Both the position numbers and the translations under genes were made by a program. A stretch of 64,000 nt of DNA from Bremerella sp. TYQ1. GTDB taxonomy: Bacteria > Planctomycetota > Planctomycetia > Pirellulales > Pirellulaceae. Where the stretch lies: NCBI RefSeq assembly GCF_020150455.1, contig NZ_CP083740.1, positions 1,054,001 to 1,118,000 of the forward strand. The letters run 5' to 3'. Positions 47,427 through 55,536 of this stretch are shown here, one piece after another (position 1 is the stretch's first letter; every line of letters starts with the position of its first letter). The notes beneath the pieces were generated by a model that saw only the letters and a list, made by a program, of their open reading frames with translations, was not told the DNA's origin and did no database searches.

Positions 47427-48116
47427 CTAGTCAAACAATGAATCTTGGGTTTTGACGGGTTTAGTACACTCGATTTGGTCGTTCTTGGGAGAGCTAACCA
47501 TAGACGAGACCGGGTCTCGCATCATCTCTCTTTCAGGATATGGAGCCAGCATCGTTTTGAGTCGATCCGCGTGGTCGTATTCGTTATTAAGCCAGTTCTC
47601 AAGGTACTGATCTTGAAGAATTACCGGCATGCGATCATGGACATCTTGGACCAATTCGTTGGCTGTCGTCGTGATGATCGTACATGATTCGATTGTTTGA
47701 TTGTCTTTCTTCCAAGTTTCCCACAGACCTGCAAAACCGCATGGAACTGCCTCATTCTTTTGAAAAAGATAAGGCTGTTTTTTGCTTCCTTTCTTCTGCC
47801 ACTCATAGAAGCCATCCGCAAGTACTAGGCACCGCCTTCGCTTGAAGGCAGATCGATAGGCAGGCTTCTCATCTACAGTTTCCGATCGTGCATTGATCAT
47901 CTTGTTGCCGATTGATTCGTCCTTGGCCCAGCTTGGAATCAGCCCCCATTTCATAGTGACGATCTCTCGTACACCACTCTCTTGATCGAAACGCAATACC
48001 GGAACGATTTGAGTTGGAGCGATATTGTAACGAGGAGTTATCTCAATGGTTGACTCTGCTGAGTACATTTGAAGCAGCTGATTTAGCCTTGTCCGGAGGG
48101 TGTAGCGACCGCACAT
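47427..48116 (-). CDS. SRAP domain protein (YedK/HMCES family)
   Basis: A 229-residue SRAP protein that forms a covalent thiazolidine crosslink with abasic sites in single-stranded DNA, protecting them during replication. The start is set at ATG 48116 because it exposes the catalytic Cys at position 2 (MCGRYTLR). An in-frame upstream start at 48200 would bury it. Other conserved parts are PRYNIAPTQ, MKWGLIPSWA, NARSETV, LADGFYEW and the active-site His in VHDRMPVIL. It is divergent from imuA-imuB-dnaE2, a known association of this family with the SOS mutasome. Confidence 0.95.
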   Translation of the reverse strand: MCGRYTLRTRLNQLLQMYSAESTIEITPRYNIAPTQIVPVLRFDQESGVREIVTMKWGLIPSWAKDESIGNKMINARSETVDEKPAYRSAFKRRRCLVLADGFYEWQKKGSKKQPYLFQKNEAVPCGFAGLWETWKKDNQTIESCTIITTTANELVQDVHDRMPVILQDQYLENWLNNEYDHADRLKTMLAPYPEREMMRDPVSSMVSSPKNDQIECTKPVKTQDSLFD

Positions 48117-48174
48117 CGTATTTCGCCTGAGCTTACTGTGACGAACAAAAATTATGCCTCCGATTTTCGACTGC

Positions 48175-48203
48175 TTGACAAATTGTGTACGTATGTACAT
48201 ATT
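48175..48203 (+). promoter_or_regulatory. imuA promoter with palindromic operator in the spacer
   Basis: TTGACA (48175-48180) and CATATT (48198-48203) are 17 bases apart. Between them is TGTAC-GTAT-GTACA (48186-48199), a 5-4-5 palindrome in the place typical of a repressor site. LexA usually controls imuA-imuB-dnaE2 operons, so a LexA-like site is the main guess. The site is not a match to the enterobacterial or Bacillus box. Confidence 0.5.
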
Positions 48204-48225
48204 CAGTGTCGAGGATCAAGCAACG

Positions 48226-48945
48226 ATGAAGGACATGCATTTTAACGGATCGACAAACGTGATTGCCCATCTCCAGGAGCAGATTCGTTCTTTAGAGAGG
48301 GGGACATGTTCCACCGAAACGACTGTCCGAGGAACTGGGTTTCATGGCCTGAATGACTTGTTCCCCTCACAAGGTATTCGCCAAGGGAGCCTTGTTGAAT
48401 GGATCAGTAGCGGATCGGCTAGTGGTGCTGGAACGTTATCACTTTTGGTGGCTCAGCAAGTCGCTCAAAAGAAGTCTCCTATCATCATTGTGGATCCTGA
48501 ATGCCAGACTTATCCTCCTGCCTTATCCGCATCAGGCTTTGACCTTTCTCGCGTTGTGATTGTGCGACCTGCCTGTAAGCGAGATGTGCTCTGGGCATGT
48601 GAAGAAATACTGCGCTGTCAGGCAGTTGGATTAGTCTGGATGCAAGTTGATCATTTATCTTTGACTGCCGCGAGGCGTTTGCGTTTGGCCGTGGAGAAAT
48701 CGAAGGTCATTTGTTTTCTCGTACGTTCTTCTATTGCATTACGTCAAAGCTCTTGGGCCGAAGTGCGCTTGCTGGTTTCATCATTACCAGCATCGGATGA
48801 ATCACCTCGCTACCGAATTTCGGTTGCTTATTGCCAAGGAAAAACGGCGAGTTCGTCTGTGGATATCATGATTAGTAAGCATCGAGGTTCGATCGATGAC
48901 TCCCACCAGCTTGCCACCAAGAATTCTCTGTTGTTGGTTTCCTGA
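48226..48945 (+). CDS. imuA: ImuA, RecA-like mutasome component
   Basis: A 239-residue ImuA-family protein related to RecA/SulA, part of the damage-induced mutasome with ImuB and DnaE2. ATG 48226 follows GAGG and the candidate promoter; an in-frame start at 48154 is rejected. RecA-like features are GFHGLNDLFPSQGIRQGSLVEW and strands IIIVDPECQTYPPA and VVIVRPACKRDVLWACEEIL. The Walker A loop is degenerate (SGSASGAGTLSLL), as usual in ImuA. The gene overlaps imuB by 50 bases. Confidence 0.9.
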   Translation: MKDMHFNGSTNVIAHLQEQIRSLERGTCSTETTVRGTGFHGLNDLFPSQGIRQGSLVEWISSGSASGAGTLSLLVAQQVAQKKSPIIIVDPECQTYPPALSASGFDLSRVVIVRPACKRDVLWACEEILRCQAVGLVWMQVDHLSLTAARRLRLAVEKSKVICFLVRSSIALRQSSWAEVRLLVSSLPASDESPRYRISVAYCQGKTASSSVDIMISKHRGSIDDSHQLATKNSLLLVS

Positions 48946-50434
48946 CTGGTCCATTCAGAGGCTTATCTCTCAAGAATCAGACCTTGCGAACTGTCTGCTG
49001 ATTCTTACTGAGAGTACCAAGAAGGGAGATTTCGTCTATCAATGCAATGCATTGGCAAAGCAGTTCGGAATTGTTCCTGGAATGCCTGTCTCTGAAGCGG
49101 AAACGTTTGCGAAGTCGCACAGAAGATTCGTAAGTCGACCGTTGAATTTTCTTCAGGACAGTACAGCGCTTGCCGACTTAGCGGTGATATGTGAGGCATA
49201 CAGTTTTCGTATCGGTTTGGATGAGTCAGAATCTCCTGAATGTTTATTAATGGATGTTACGGGAATTGCTCACTTCTTTACAGATGAAATAACTCTAATC
49301 AAACACTTACAAAAGGAGCTTTCAGCCCAGAGACTTGTCTCAAAGGTGGCAATTGCCAACACAATTGGAATGGCTTGGGCGGTTGCCCATAGTCTTGGTG
49401 ATCGCTGCTCATCGCGAATAATTCTCACGGAAAGTAACAATGATGTCTGGGCCAATCTTTCTATTGAAACACTAAGAATCCCTAATGAAACTGCGGTCAA
49501 GCTAAATCGGCTTGGCATTCGGACAGTGGACCAACTCATGAGATTAGACCGGGCATCGCTTTGGGCACGGTTTGGTGACGAGCTACTGAAACGCATTGAT
49601 CAGCTGACAGGCAATCGACAAGAATTCATCACACCTGCCCGGCCGTTACTCCGTTTCGTGATTAAGCAATCATTGGAGCATGGTCTCACTCATGCAGAAT
49701 CGATCGAACGATTTTGGACGACTGCTCTGAATAAATTGATTGGTCTTCTCATTCCCAAGCGGCTAGGTACCCAGAATTTGTGTTGTCATTTCTTCACTGA
49801 AGACGGGAAGTGTCACGAAATAAATGTTCGACTTTGTACACCTCAGGCAAACGTTGGTAGCCTGGCAGATCTTATCCGTTTGCAATTGGAAAATCAGCGA
49901 TGGCAAACTCCTCTTGTAGGAGTTGAACTAGAGGCCTTGGAGGTCTCTCCAATTCTACATCTCCAAGATGAAATCATTTCGGAAGTAAGGCACGAACAGA
50001 ATCGTCAATTTTTACAGTTGCTGGATCGTCTATCTAACCGTCTGGGAAAGGATGCTGTTGCCCGCCCGGTGCTTCGTTCCTGTCACATTCCTGAGCTTGC
50101 TTATCGTTTGATTCCAGTAACTAAAGAAAAAAACATTTCCCAAGAGCCTACCAAGTTGTTTCCCTTAGACCGGCCTCCCGCTTTATTTTCTAAACCACGG
50201 CCAGTCGACGCGATTGCTGTTATTCCAGAGGGGCCGCCAAAAGTATTATTTTGGAAATCTAAACGTCTTCAAATTACTCGTAGTTGGGGGCCTGAACGAA
50301 TTGAGTTTGGCTGGTGGCTAGGCCTAGCGGTTCGGCGAGATTATTACCGCGTTACAACGGTCGATGGACAAAAATTATGGGTGTTTCGTCGACTCCAGGA
50401 TGATTGCTGGTTTTGGCACGGGGAGTGGTTCTGA
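48896..50434 (+). CDS. imuB: ImuB, inactive Y-family polymerase homologue
   Basis: A 512-residue Y-family-like protein that serves as the hub of the ImuA-ImuB-DnaE2 mutasome. It opens LCCWFPDWSIQRL where active Y polymerases have the first catalytic Asp pair, and the second acidic motif is replaced, so it should not polymerise. GMPVSEAE, the HhH-like IPNETAVKLNRLGIRTVDQLMRL and the family C-terminus GPERIEFGWW and LWVFRRLQDDCWFWHGEW are present. Its TGA shares one base with the dnaE2 ATG. Confidence 0.93.
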   Translation: MTPTSLPPRILCCWFPDWSIQRLISQESDLANCLLILTESTKKGDFVYQCNALAKQFGIVPGMPVSEAETFAKSHRRFVSRPLNFLQDSTALADLAVICEAYSFRIGLDESESPECLLMDVTGIAHFFTDEITLIKHLQKELSAQRLVSKVAIANTIGMAWAVAHSLGDRCSSRIILTESNNDVWANLSIETLRIPNETAVKLNRLGIRTVDQLMRLDRASLWARFGDELLKRIDQLTGNRQEFITPARPLLRFVIKQSLEHGLTHAESIERFWTTALNKLIGLLIPKRLGTQNLCCHFFTEDGKCHEINVRLCTPQANVGSLADLIRLQLENQRWQTPLVGVELEALEVSPILHLQDEIISEVRHEQNRQFLQLLDRLSNRLGKDAVARPVLRSCHIPELAYRLIPVTKEKNISQEPTKLFPLDRPPALFSKPRPVDAIAVIPEGPPKVLFWKSKRLQITRSWGPERIEFGWWLGLAVRRDYYRVTTVDGQKLWVFRRLQDDCWFWHGEWF

Positions 50435-53400
50435 TGCAATATGCAGAACTTCATTGCTTAACGAACTTCTCGTTTCTGGAGGCAGCTTCACACCCAGAAG
50501 AGCTGGTGGCCCAGGCATCTGCATTGGGATATTCAGCATTAGCCATTTCAGACCGCAACACGTTGGCCGGAATCGTTCGAGCTCATACTGCAGCCAAGAA
50601 CCATTCTCTCAAGATCATTATCGGCTCTGAAGTTCGCCCCAGTGATGGATCTCCTGTCGTACTCTGGGCTACCAATCGCGAAGGCTACGCAAACCTATGT
50701 CGTTTAATTACGTGTGGCAGACGCAAGGCCCCTAAAGGGGAATGCCTAATTACAGTTGACGATATTGCCAAGCATACCGAGGGACTTCTAGCAGGGGTGA
50801 TTCCCACAAGCAAAGCATGGTCTTCTGGAAGCCAGCATGATTTATTTCGATATCGCGATATTTTCGGCAGTTCATCATATTTGCTGGCCGAACTATGTCA
50901 CGGGGCTCATGACCACGAGAGACTTGCTTGGCTTTGGGAATGCTCGCGTAATACCTCTTTACCTTTGGTAGCCGCGGGGAATGTTCTTTTTCATGTCCCA
51001 ACTCGTAAGCCATTGCACGATGTTCTCACAGCAATACGCTTACGAAGTTCAGTTGCGCAAATCGAAGCTTATTTAGAGCCTAATGCTGAGCGACATCTAA
51101 GGCCGTTGGAGCGTCTAAAGACAATTTTCAAGGATATTCCGGAGGCGGTGCATCGGACTCAGGAGATTGCCGAACGCTGTCAATTCTGTCTAGATGAACT
51201 TCGCTACGAGTATCCCGAGGAACTTGCTCCCTCTGGCCTGGCCCCCATTAAGTATCTACGCCAGTTAACGATGCGTGGAGCAGCTGAACATTATCCTGAG
51301 GGCATTCCTCAGAAAGTTCAACGACTATTAAATCACGAACTACAGCTGATCGAAGACTTGCAGTATGAGCCTTACTTTCTGACGGTTTGGGACTTAATGC
51401 GTTTTGCTCGTAAGCAAGGAATCTTATGTCAGGGGCGCGGGTCCGCGGCAAACTCGGTCGTCTGTTTTTGCCTAGGAATCACGTCGGTTAAGCCAGACCG
51501 CATTAACGTATTATTCGAACGATTCGTAAGCCGCGAAAGAGATGAAGCTCCCGACATTGATGTCGATTTCGAGCATGAACGCCGCGAAGAAGTTCTGCAA
51601 TACATTTATAAGAAGTATGGGCGAGACCGAGCTGGGATTGCAGCCGTAACGATTACATACCGTCCGCGTTCTGCAATTCGAGATGTCGGTAAAGCTTTAG
51701 GTTTATCACTCGATCTGGTCGATCGGTTAGCCAAAAACGCAGATCATTACCGTTCGACAGATGATTTTTCCAGTCGCTGCCGTGAAATGGGCTTAGATGA
51801 TCAGTCAGATTTAGGACGCAAGTTTTTATATCTCGTCAAAGAATTGATCGGCTTTCCTCGCCATTTGTCTCAGCATACCGGCGGCATGGTCATCACTCGT
51901 GGCCCTTTGCATGACTTGGTCCCTATAGAAAACGCTGCCATGAAAGGAAGAACCGTCGTCCAGTGGAATAAAGATGACCTGGATGACTTGGGAATCTTGA
52001 AAGTGGACTGTCTGGCTTTGGGAATGCTTACCGCCATTCGCAAGATGTTTCAGATGGTTGAAATCAATACAGGCAATAAATTGACACTTGCCAACATTCC
52101 TGAAGGGGACCAAAACGTTTACGGCATGATTAGCAAGGCTGACACCATTGGTGTATTTCAAATTGAAAGCCGGGCTCAAATGAGCATGCTTCCCCGGCTA
52201 AAGCCACAATGCTATTACGATTTGGTCATCGAAGTTGCAATCGTACGCCCAGGTCCAATTCAAGGAGATATGGTCCATCCATACTTGCGACGAAGACACG
52301 GGGATGAAGAGATTACTTACCCCAATGAAGCGATTCGTGAAGTGCTAAAAAAAACGCTGGGTGTTCCACTTTTTCAAGAGCAATGCATGCAGTTAGCAAT
52401 TGTTGCGGCTGGATTTACTCCTGGCGAAGCTGATCAACTTCGCCGTGCCATGGGAGCTTGGCGACGTCCCGGCATCATCGATCAATTTCGACAAAAACTG
52501 CTCGATGGAATGCGAGATCATGGCTTAGAGGGGGAATTCGCGGAACGTGTCTTCCAGCAAATCAGAGGCTTTGGTGAATATGGGTTTCCTGAGTCCCACG
52601 CCGCGAGCTTCGCTTTACTCGTTTATGTTTCTGCTTGGCTGAAGCATTATTACCCAGCCGAGTTTGCGGCATCCATTATAAATAGCCAGCCGATGGGGTT
52701 CTACGCGCCTGCTCAACTTATCGGTGATGCCAGAAAACACAAAGTCAGCGTACTTCCCATTGATATAAATCGTAGCCATTGGGACTGTACGATTGAAAAC
52801 AATGGTATTCGTCTGGGGTTTCGGCTCATCGGTGGCCTGTCAAAACCTGTCGCCGAAACAATTATCAAAGAGCGTCTTCTTGAGCCGTTTACTTCGATAA
52901 CAGAGTTAGTTCAAAGAACGAATCTTTCCCAGTCACAAGTCGAGCGATTAGCAGATGCCGACGCATTGGCAAGCTTACAAGGATCGAGGCGAGATGCTCT
53001 TTGGAATGCCTTTGCCGTGGATGATTCACTAAGACAACGTTGGCTCTTCGAAGATTCCGGTGAATCATCAGAGCCCTCGGCTAGGTTGCCAGTTATGTCG
53101 CCGGAAGAAGAAGTCTATGCCGATTATCGATCGACCGGCCTGTCTCTTCGCTCGCATCCCATCGCTTTTCAGCGAGAACGATTAAGCAAGTTAAGAATCA
53201 AAGCTGCAGACAAACTAGCTGACCTTCCCAATAACTCCCCAGTTCAAGTTGCTGGAATTGTCTTACTTAGACAACGCCCCAGTACAGCAAAAGGCATCAC
53301 TTTTGTCACTCTGGAAGATGAAACAGGTAAAATGAATCTAGTTGTACATCAAAAAACCTGGGATCAATTCCGAAAGGTCACGCGACATAGCCAAGCTTGG

Positions 53401-53517
53401 ATTGTCTTCGGAAAACTTGAAAAGAAGGACAGCGTGATACACGTGGTTGTGCGACGACTAGAAGATATGTCTAAGGCACTATCCCGACTCAATTTAAAGT
53501 CTCGAGACTTTCGCTAA
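50434..53517 (+). CDS. dnaE2: Error-prone DNA polymerase DnaE2 (ImuC)
   Basis: A 1027-residue C-family polymerase that carries out mutagenic translesion synthesis with ImuA and ImuB. ATG 50434 overlaps the imuB stop by one base; GGGAGTGG precedes it. The N-terminal PHP domain (YAELHCLTNFSFLEAASHPEELV, GYSALAISDRNTLAG) leads to the palm (GILCQGRGSAANSVVCFCLGIT, PDIDVDFEHERREEV with catalytic Asp residues). Then come the fingers (YFPAEF-like YYPAEFAASIINSQPMGFY), HhH, and an OB fold (AKGITFVTLEDETGKMNLVV). Confidence 0.96.
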   Translation: MQYAELHCLTNFSFLEAASHPEELVAQASALGYSALAISDRNTLAGIVRAHTAAKNHSLKIIIGSEVRPSDGSPVVLWATNREGYANLCRLITCGRRKAPKGECLITVDDIAKHTEGLLAGVIPTSKAWSSGSQHDLFRYRDIFGSSSYLLAELCHGAHDHERLAWLWECSRNTSLPLVAAGNVLFHVPTRKPLHDVLTAIRLRSSVAQIEAYLEPNAERHLRPLERLKTIFKDIPEAVHRTQEIAERCQFCLDELRYEYPEELAPSGLAPIKYLRQLTMRGAAEHYPEGIPQKVQRLLNHELQLIEDLQYEPYFLTVWDLMRFARKQGILCQGRGSAANSVVCFCLGITSVKPDRINVLFERFVSRERDEAPDIDVDFEHERREEVLQYIYKKYGRDRAGIAAVTITYRPRSAIRDVGKALGLSLDLVDRLAKNADHYRSTDDFSSRCREMGLDDQSDLGRKFLYLVKELIGFPRHLSQHTGGMVITRGPLHDLVPIENAAMKGRTVVQWNKDDLDDLGILKVDCLALGMLTAIRKMFQMVEINTGNKLTLANIPEGDQNVYGMISKADTIGVFQIESRAQMSMLPRLKPQCYYDLVIEVAIVRPGPIQGDMVHPYLRRRHGDEEITYPNEAIREVLKKTLGVPLFQEQCMQLAIVAAGFTPGEADQLRRAMGAWRRPGIIDQFRQKLLDGMRDHGLEGEFAERVFQQIRGFGEYGFPESHAASFALLVYVSAWLKHYYPAEFAASIINSQPMGFYAPAQLIGDARKHKVSVLPIDINRSHWDCTIENNGIRLGFRLIGGLSKPVAETIIKERLLEPFTSITELVQRTNLSQSQVERLADADALASLQGSRRDALWNAFAVDDSLRQRWLFEDSGESSEPSARLPVMSPEEEVYADYRSTGLSLRSHPIAFQRERLSKLRIKAADKLADLPNNSPVQVAGIVLLRQRPSTAKGITFVTLEDETGKMNLVVHQKTWDQFRKVTRHSQAWIVFGKLEKKDSVIHVVVRRLEDMSKALSRLNLKSRDFR

Positions 53518-53567
53518 CTCGGTGACCTCTAACAAATCTGTGCCTGCGACAATCGCTTCGATGATTC

Positions 53568-55193
53568 TTAGCCTAGCGATTCATACGCTAATCGTAGCTT
53601 ATTGCCTTGCTCTGGATTTACCATTTCAACGTAGGCAATCATGCCAGCTAGCCAGGCAGAGAAATTTGGATGGCCTAGTCGATTTTGTTTTTCGAGGCCT
53701 TCAAACTTGGCTCGATGCAAAATTGACCGTAGCTTCCGAATCGTTTTTCGATCGATCGACGCCTTGTCGTTAACGATAATTCCCGTCACTGATTGCTGCG
53801 AATTCTTCCTAAGAACACGTGTTTTAGACTCCTTTATCTGGAAACCCTCTTCCGACGTTACGTGACGAACACGGGCAAGGAGGTAAGCCACTTTATCTTC
53901 ACGGTCACTACAAGAAAACGAAAGATCATCCGCGTAGCGTGTGTAACGCCATCCGATTGAGTTTGCGATGCCAAACAAACGCTTATCCATTCGCCGTGAA
54001 ATCAAGTTCGAGATAGCGGGACTTGTACAAGCTCCTTGCGGCAGCGAGCGATTGCCTACCGCAACGTAGAGTGTTGTCTTCCCCGAGCGTAAACGCATGC
54101 GAGGAGATTCGGTTGTTAGCAGAGCCAGAATCGTGGCGACGGCCGGAGAATATCCCAAGCCCCTAAATAGCCCGGCGACTCGCGCAAAATCGATTGTCGG
54201 AAAGAAGTCTTTTAAATCAACATTTACTAGTACGCGAGACCCAATGTGCGGCTTCGCTCCGGTGAGAGTGCTTCGACTTGGAACAAAACCGTGAGCCGCA
54301 TCATGCAAGGGAACCTTGCCAAGAATATTATTAAGAATCCATCGCTGAGCATTGGCGAGCTTGGAATGGGGGCAGCAAATGGTTCGCTCACCTCCAGAAC
54401 TTTTTTGGATCTTCCACCAGTGATAGTGTGTCGTCCTGCTGGCAGGATGATGAAATGCGAGCCAGCGAAGCGTGCCTATCGATACATCCAGTGCATCTGC
54501 AAGATCCGCAGGTGAGGAAAGAAGGGGAAGTCTACAGGCTTGCAATCTTTCGATATTGGATCGGCGGTCTGCGAGACCCTTCGATACGCCACGTCCTAAA
54601 AAAACGATGTCTGTTGCTTTCCGTTTCGCAACGGCTTCCTCGTGAGCCTGTTTGCGTTGCTCGGCAAGTCGCTTGAGTTCAGCTTTACGTGCCGCTTGGG
54701 CATCCCTCGACGATTGAACGGCTTGTTGGCCTGCAGCTTGAATCGCGTAGTAGTCGGTTCGGAACTGCGACATCTGCTCGCCGACATCGTGGATCTCAGC
54801 AAGTTCCTCCGCCGTAATTAGCCCCATGCCGACCATTGTCTGATCGATTACGCGAATGCGCGGGAGCGAAACAGAAGGAATCACGTTTAGAGGGTCAAAG
54901 TAGGCTGTCTTCCAACTTGGGTCAGACGTCGCTTCCAATGCGTCGTCGTGCGAAATCGGCTGAAAGCGAGATGCGTCCAACCCAGATAGTTCACTTTCAG
55001 GGGGAGGACTTGGCGACGATGTCGTCGGACGCGATGCGGCAGGACTAAATTCAGACGCCTGACCGCTTTCTGATGGTGGAGACAAGTTTCGCTGTTCAAC
55101 CGACGATGGATTGTCCGCGGTTGATTTTGACTGAGTGGCAGAATGAGATTCATCGAATCCAAACAGTCGTTTCAGATTTTGAAAAAATCCCAT
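53568..55193 (-). CDS. Retron-type reverse transcriptase with long N-terminal extension (Mx162-like)
   Basis: A 541-residue reverse transcriptase. Residues 1-70 are a Ser/Pro-rich tail, about 70-130 a small folded region, and about 130-180 a charged helix (DAQAARKAELKRLAEQRKQA). The block LGRGVSKGLADRR and the segment LADALDVSIGTLRWLAFHH precede the RT core: AAHGFVPSRSTLTGAKPHIG, VNVDLKDFFPTI, LPQGACTSPAISNL, YTRYADDLSFS (YADD at 420-423) and QSVTGIIVNDK, the VTG of retron RTs. The extension and core resemble the myxobacterial Mx162/Sa163 RTs as I recall them. It has no maturase or DGR features. The msr-msd ncRNA lies directly upstream. Confidence 0.93.
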   Translation of the reverse strand: MGFFQNLKRLFGFDESHSATQSKSTADNPSSVEQRNLSPPSESGQASEFSPAASRPTTSSPSPPPESELSGLDASRFQPISHDDALEATSDPSWKTAYFDPLNVIPSVSLPRIRVIDQTMVGMGLITAEELAEIHDVGEQMSQFRTDYYAIQAAGQQAVQSSRDAQAARKAELKRLAEQRKQAHEEAVAKRKATDIVFLGRGVSKGLADRRSNIERLQACRLPLLSSPADLADALDVSIGTLRWLAFHHPASRTTHYHWWKIQKSSGGERTICCPHSKLANAQRWILNNILGKVPLHDAAHGFVPSRSTLTGAKPHIGSRVLVNVDLKDFFPTIDFARVAGLFRGLGYSPAVATILALLTTESPRMRLRSGKTTLYVAVGNRSLPQGACTSPAISNLISRRMDKRLFGIANSIGWRYTRYADDLSFSCSDREDKVAYLLARVRHVTSEEGFQIKESKTRVLRKNSQQSVTGIIVNDKASIDRKTIRKLRSILHRAKFEGLEKQNRLGHPNFSAWLAGMIAYVEMVNPEQGNKLRLAYESLG

Positions 55194-55204
55194 GATGAGA
55201 AATA

Positions 55205-55430
55205 TGACCGGAGCGGGTGACGAAACAACTTCACGTCTGCGGACCGAGGTCGTTCACCAAGGCCACCACTACCAGGTAGTGTGTCAAAAGCCTCGGCTTG
55301 TCCTGGTTGACGCACTACCTGGTAGTGGTGGCCAAACGAACAACGACCTTGGGGAAGAATGGGAAGCAAAACTCGACCGCGGCGGATCGCCGCAGCAAGG
55401 TAGTCTTGAATCGTCACCTCGCTCCCGTCA
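55205..55430 (-). ncRNA. Retron msr-msd noncoding RNA with a1/a2 repeats
   Basis: On the minus strand this 226-nt unit starts with a1 (55430-55411, TGACGGGAGCGAGGTGACGA) and ends with a2 (55223-55205). The two pair over about 18 positions with one mismatch and one bulged A. Inside, a GC-rich msr hairpin has stem CTGCGGCG / CGCCGCGG with loop ATC (55395-55377), followed by a pyrimidine-rich linker and the long msd hairpin (55352-55244). The RT start codon is 12 bases after a2. The order a1-msr-msd-a2-RT is that of known retrons. The branching guanosine cannot be fixed by eye. Confidence 0.9.
55244..55352 (-). repeat. msd long hairpin with 21-bp perfect arms
   Basis: Arms at 55261-55281 and 55313-55333 are perfect 21-bp reverse complements. 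The stem extends inward by GTCAA/TTGAC (55283-55287 with 55307-55311) to a small AAGC/GCTT hairpin. Outward, across an internal loop, 55244-55254 pairs with 55342-55352 (one G.T). Each arm contains a 15-bp palindrome, CACTACC-A-GGTAGTG (55267-55281) and CACTACC-T-GGTAGTG (55313-55327). Confidence 0.92.
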
Positions 55431-55441
55431 TGAATCCTTAG

Positions 55442-55470
55442 TTTGTAGGAGTTAATGGTTGTGATTTCAA
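55442..55470 (-). promoter_or_regulatory. Putative retron promoter
   Basis: On the minus strand TTGAAA (55470-55465) and TACAAA (55447-55442) are 17 bases apart. The expected start of transcription falls at about 55435, a few bases before a1. This suggests the retron can be transcribed independently of the SWIM gene. Confidence 0.5.
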
Positions 55471-55536
55471 TAGTTGAATTGGTGGCTAAGTAAGAACGAA
55501 TTAAATTTGTTCCGATGTCCACCGATGAAAAATGGT

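Noticed and set aside
53568..55193. RT as part of a diversity-generating retroelement or group II intron
   Set aside because: No template/variable repeat pair, no maturase or endonuclease domain, and the VTG motif plus a1/a2 repeats point to a retron.
55261..55333. Inverted repeat read as a MITE, transposon end pair or CRISPR unit
   Set aside because: There is one copy, no transposase and no spacer array; its position between a1 and a2 next to a retron RT explains it.
55172..55522. Small frames on both strands across the retron ncRNA
   Set aside because: They are produced by the inverted repeats and contain no domain; RNA structure explains the sequence better.
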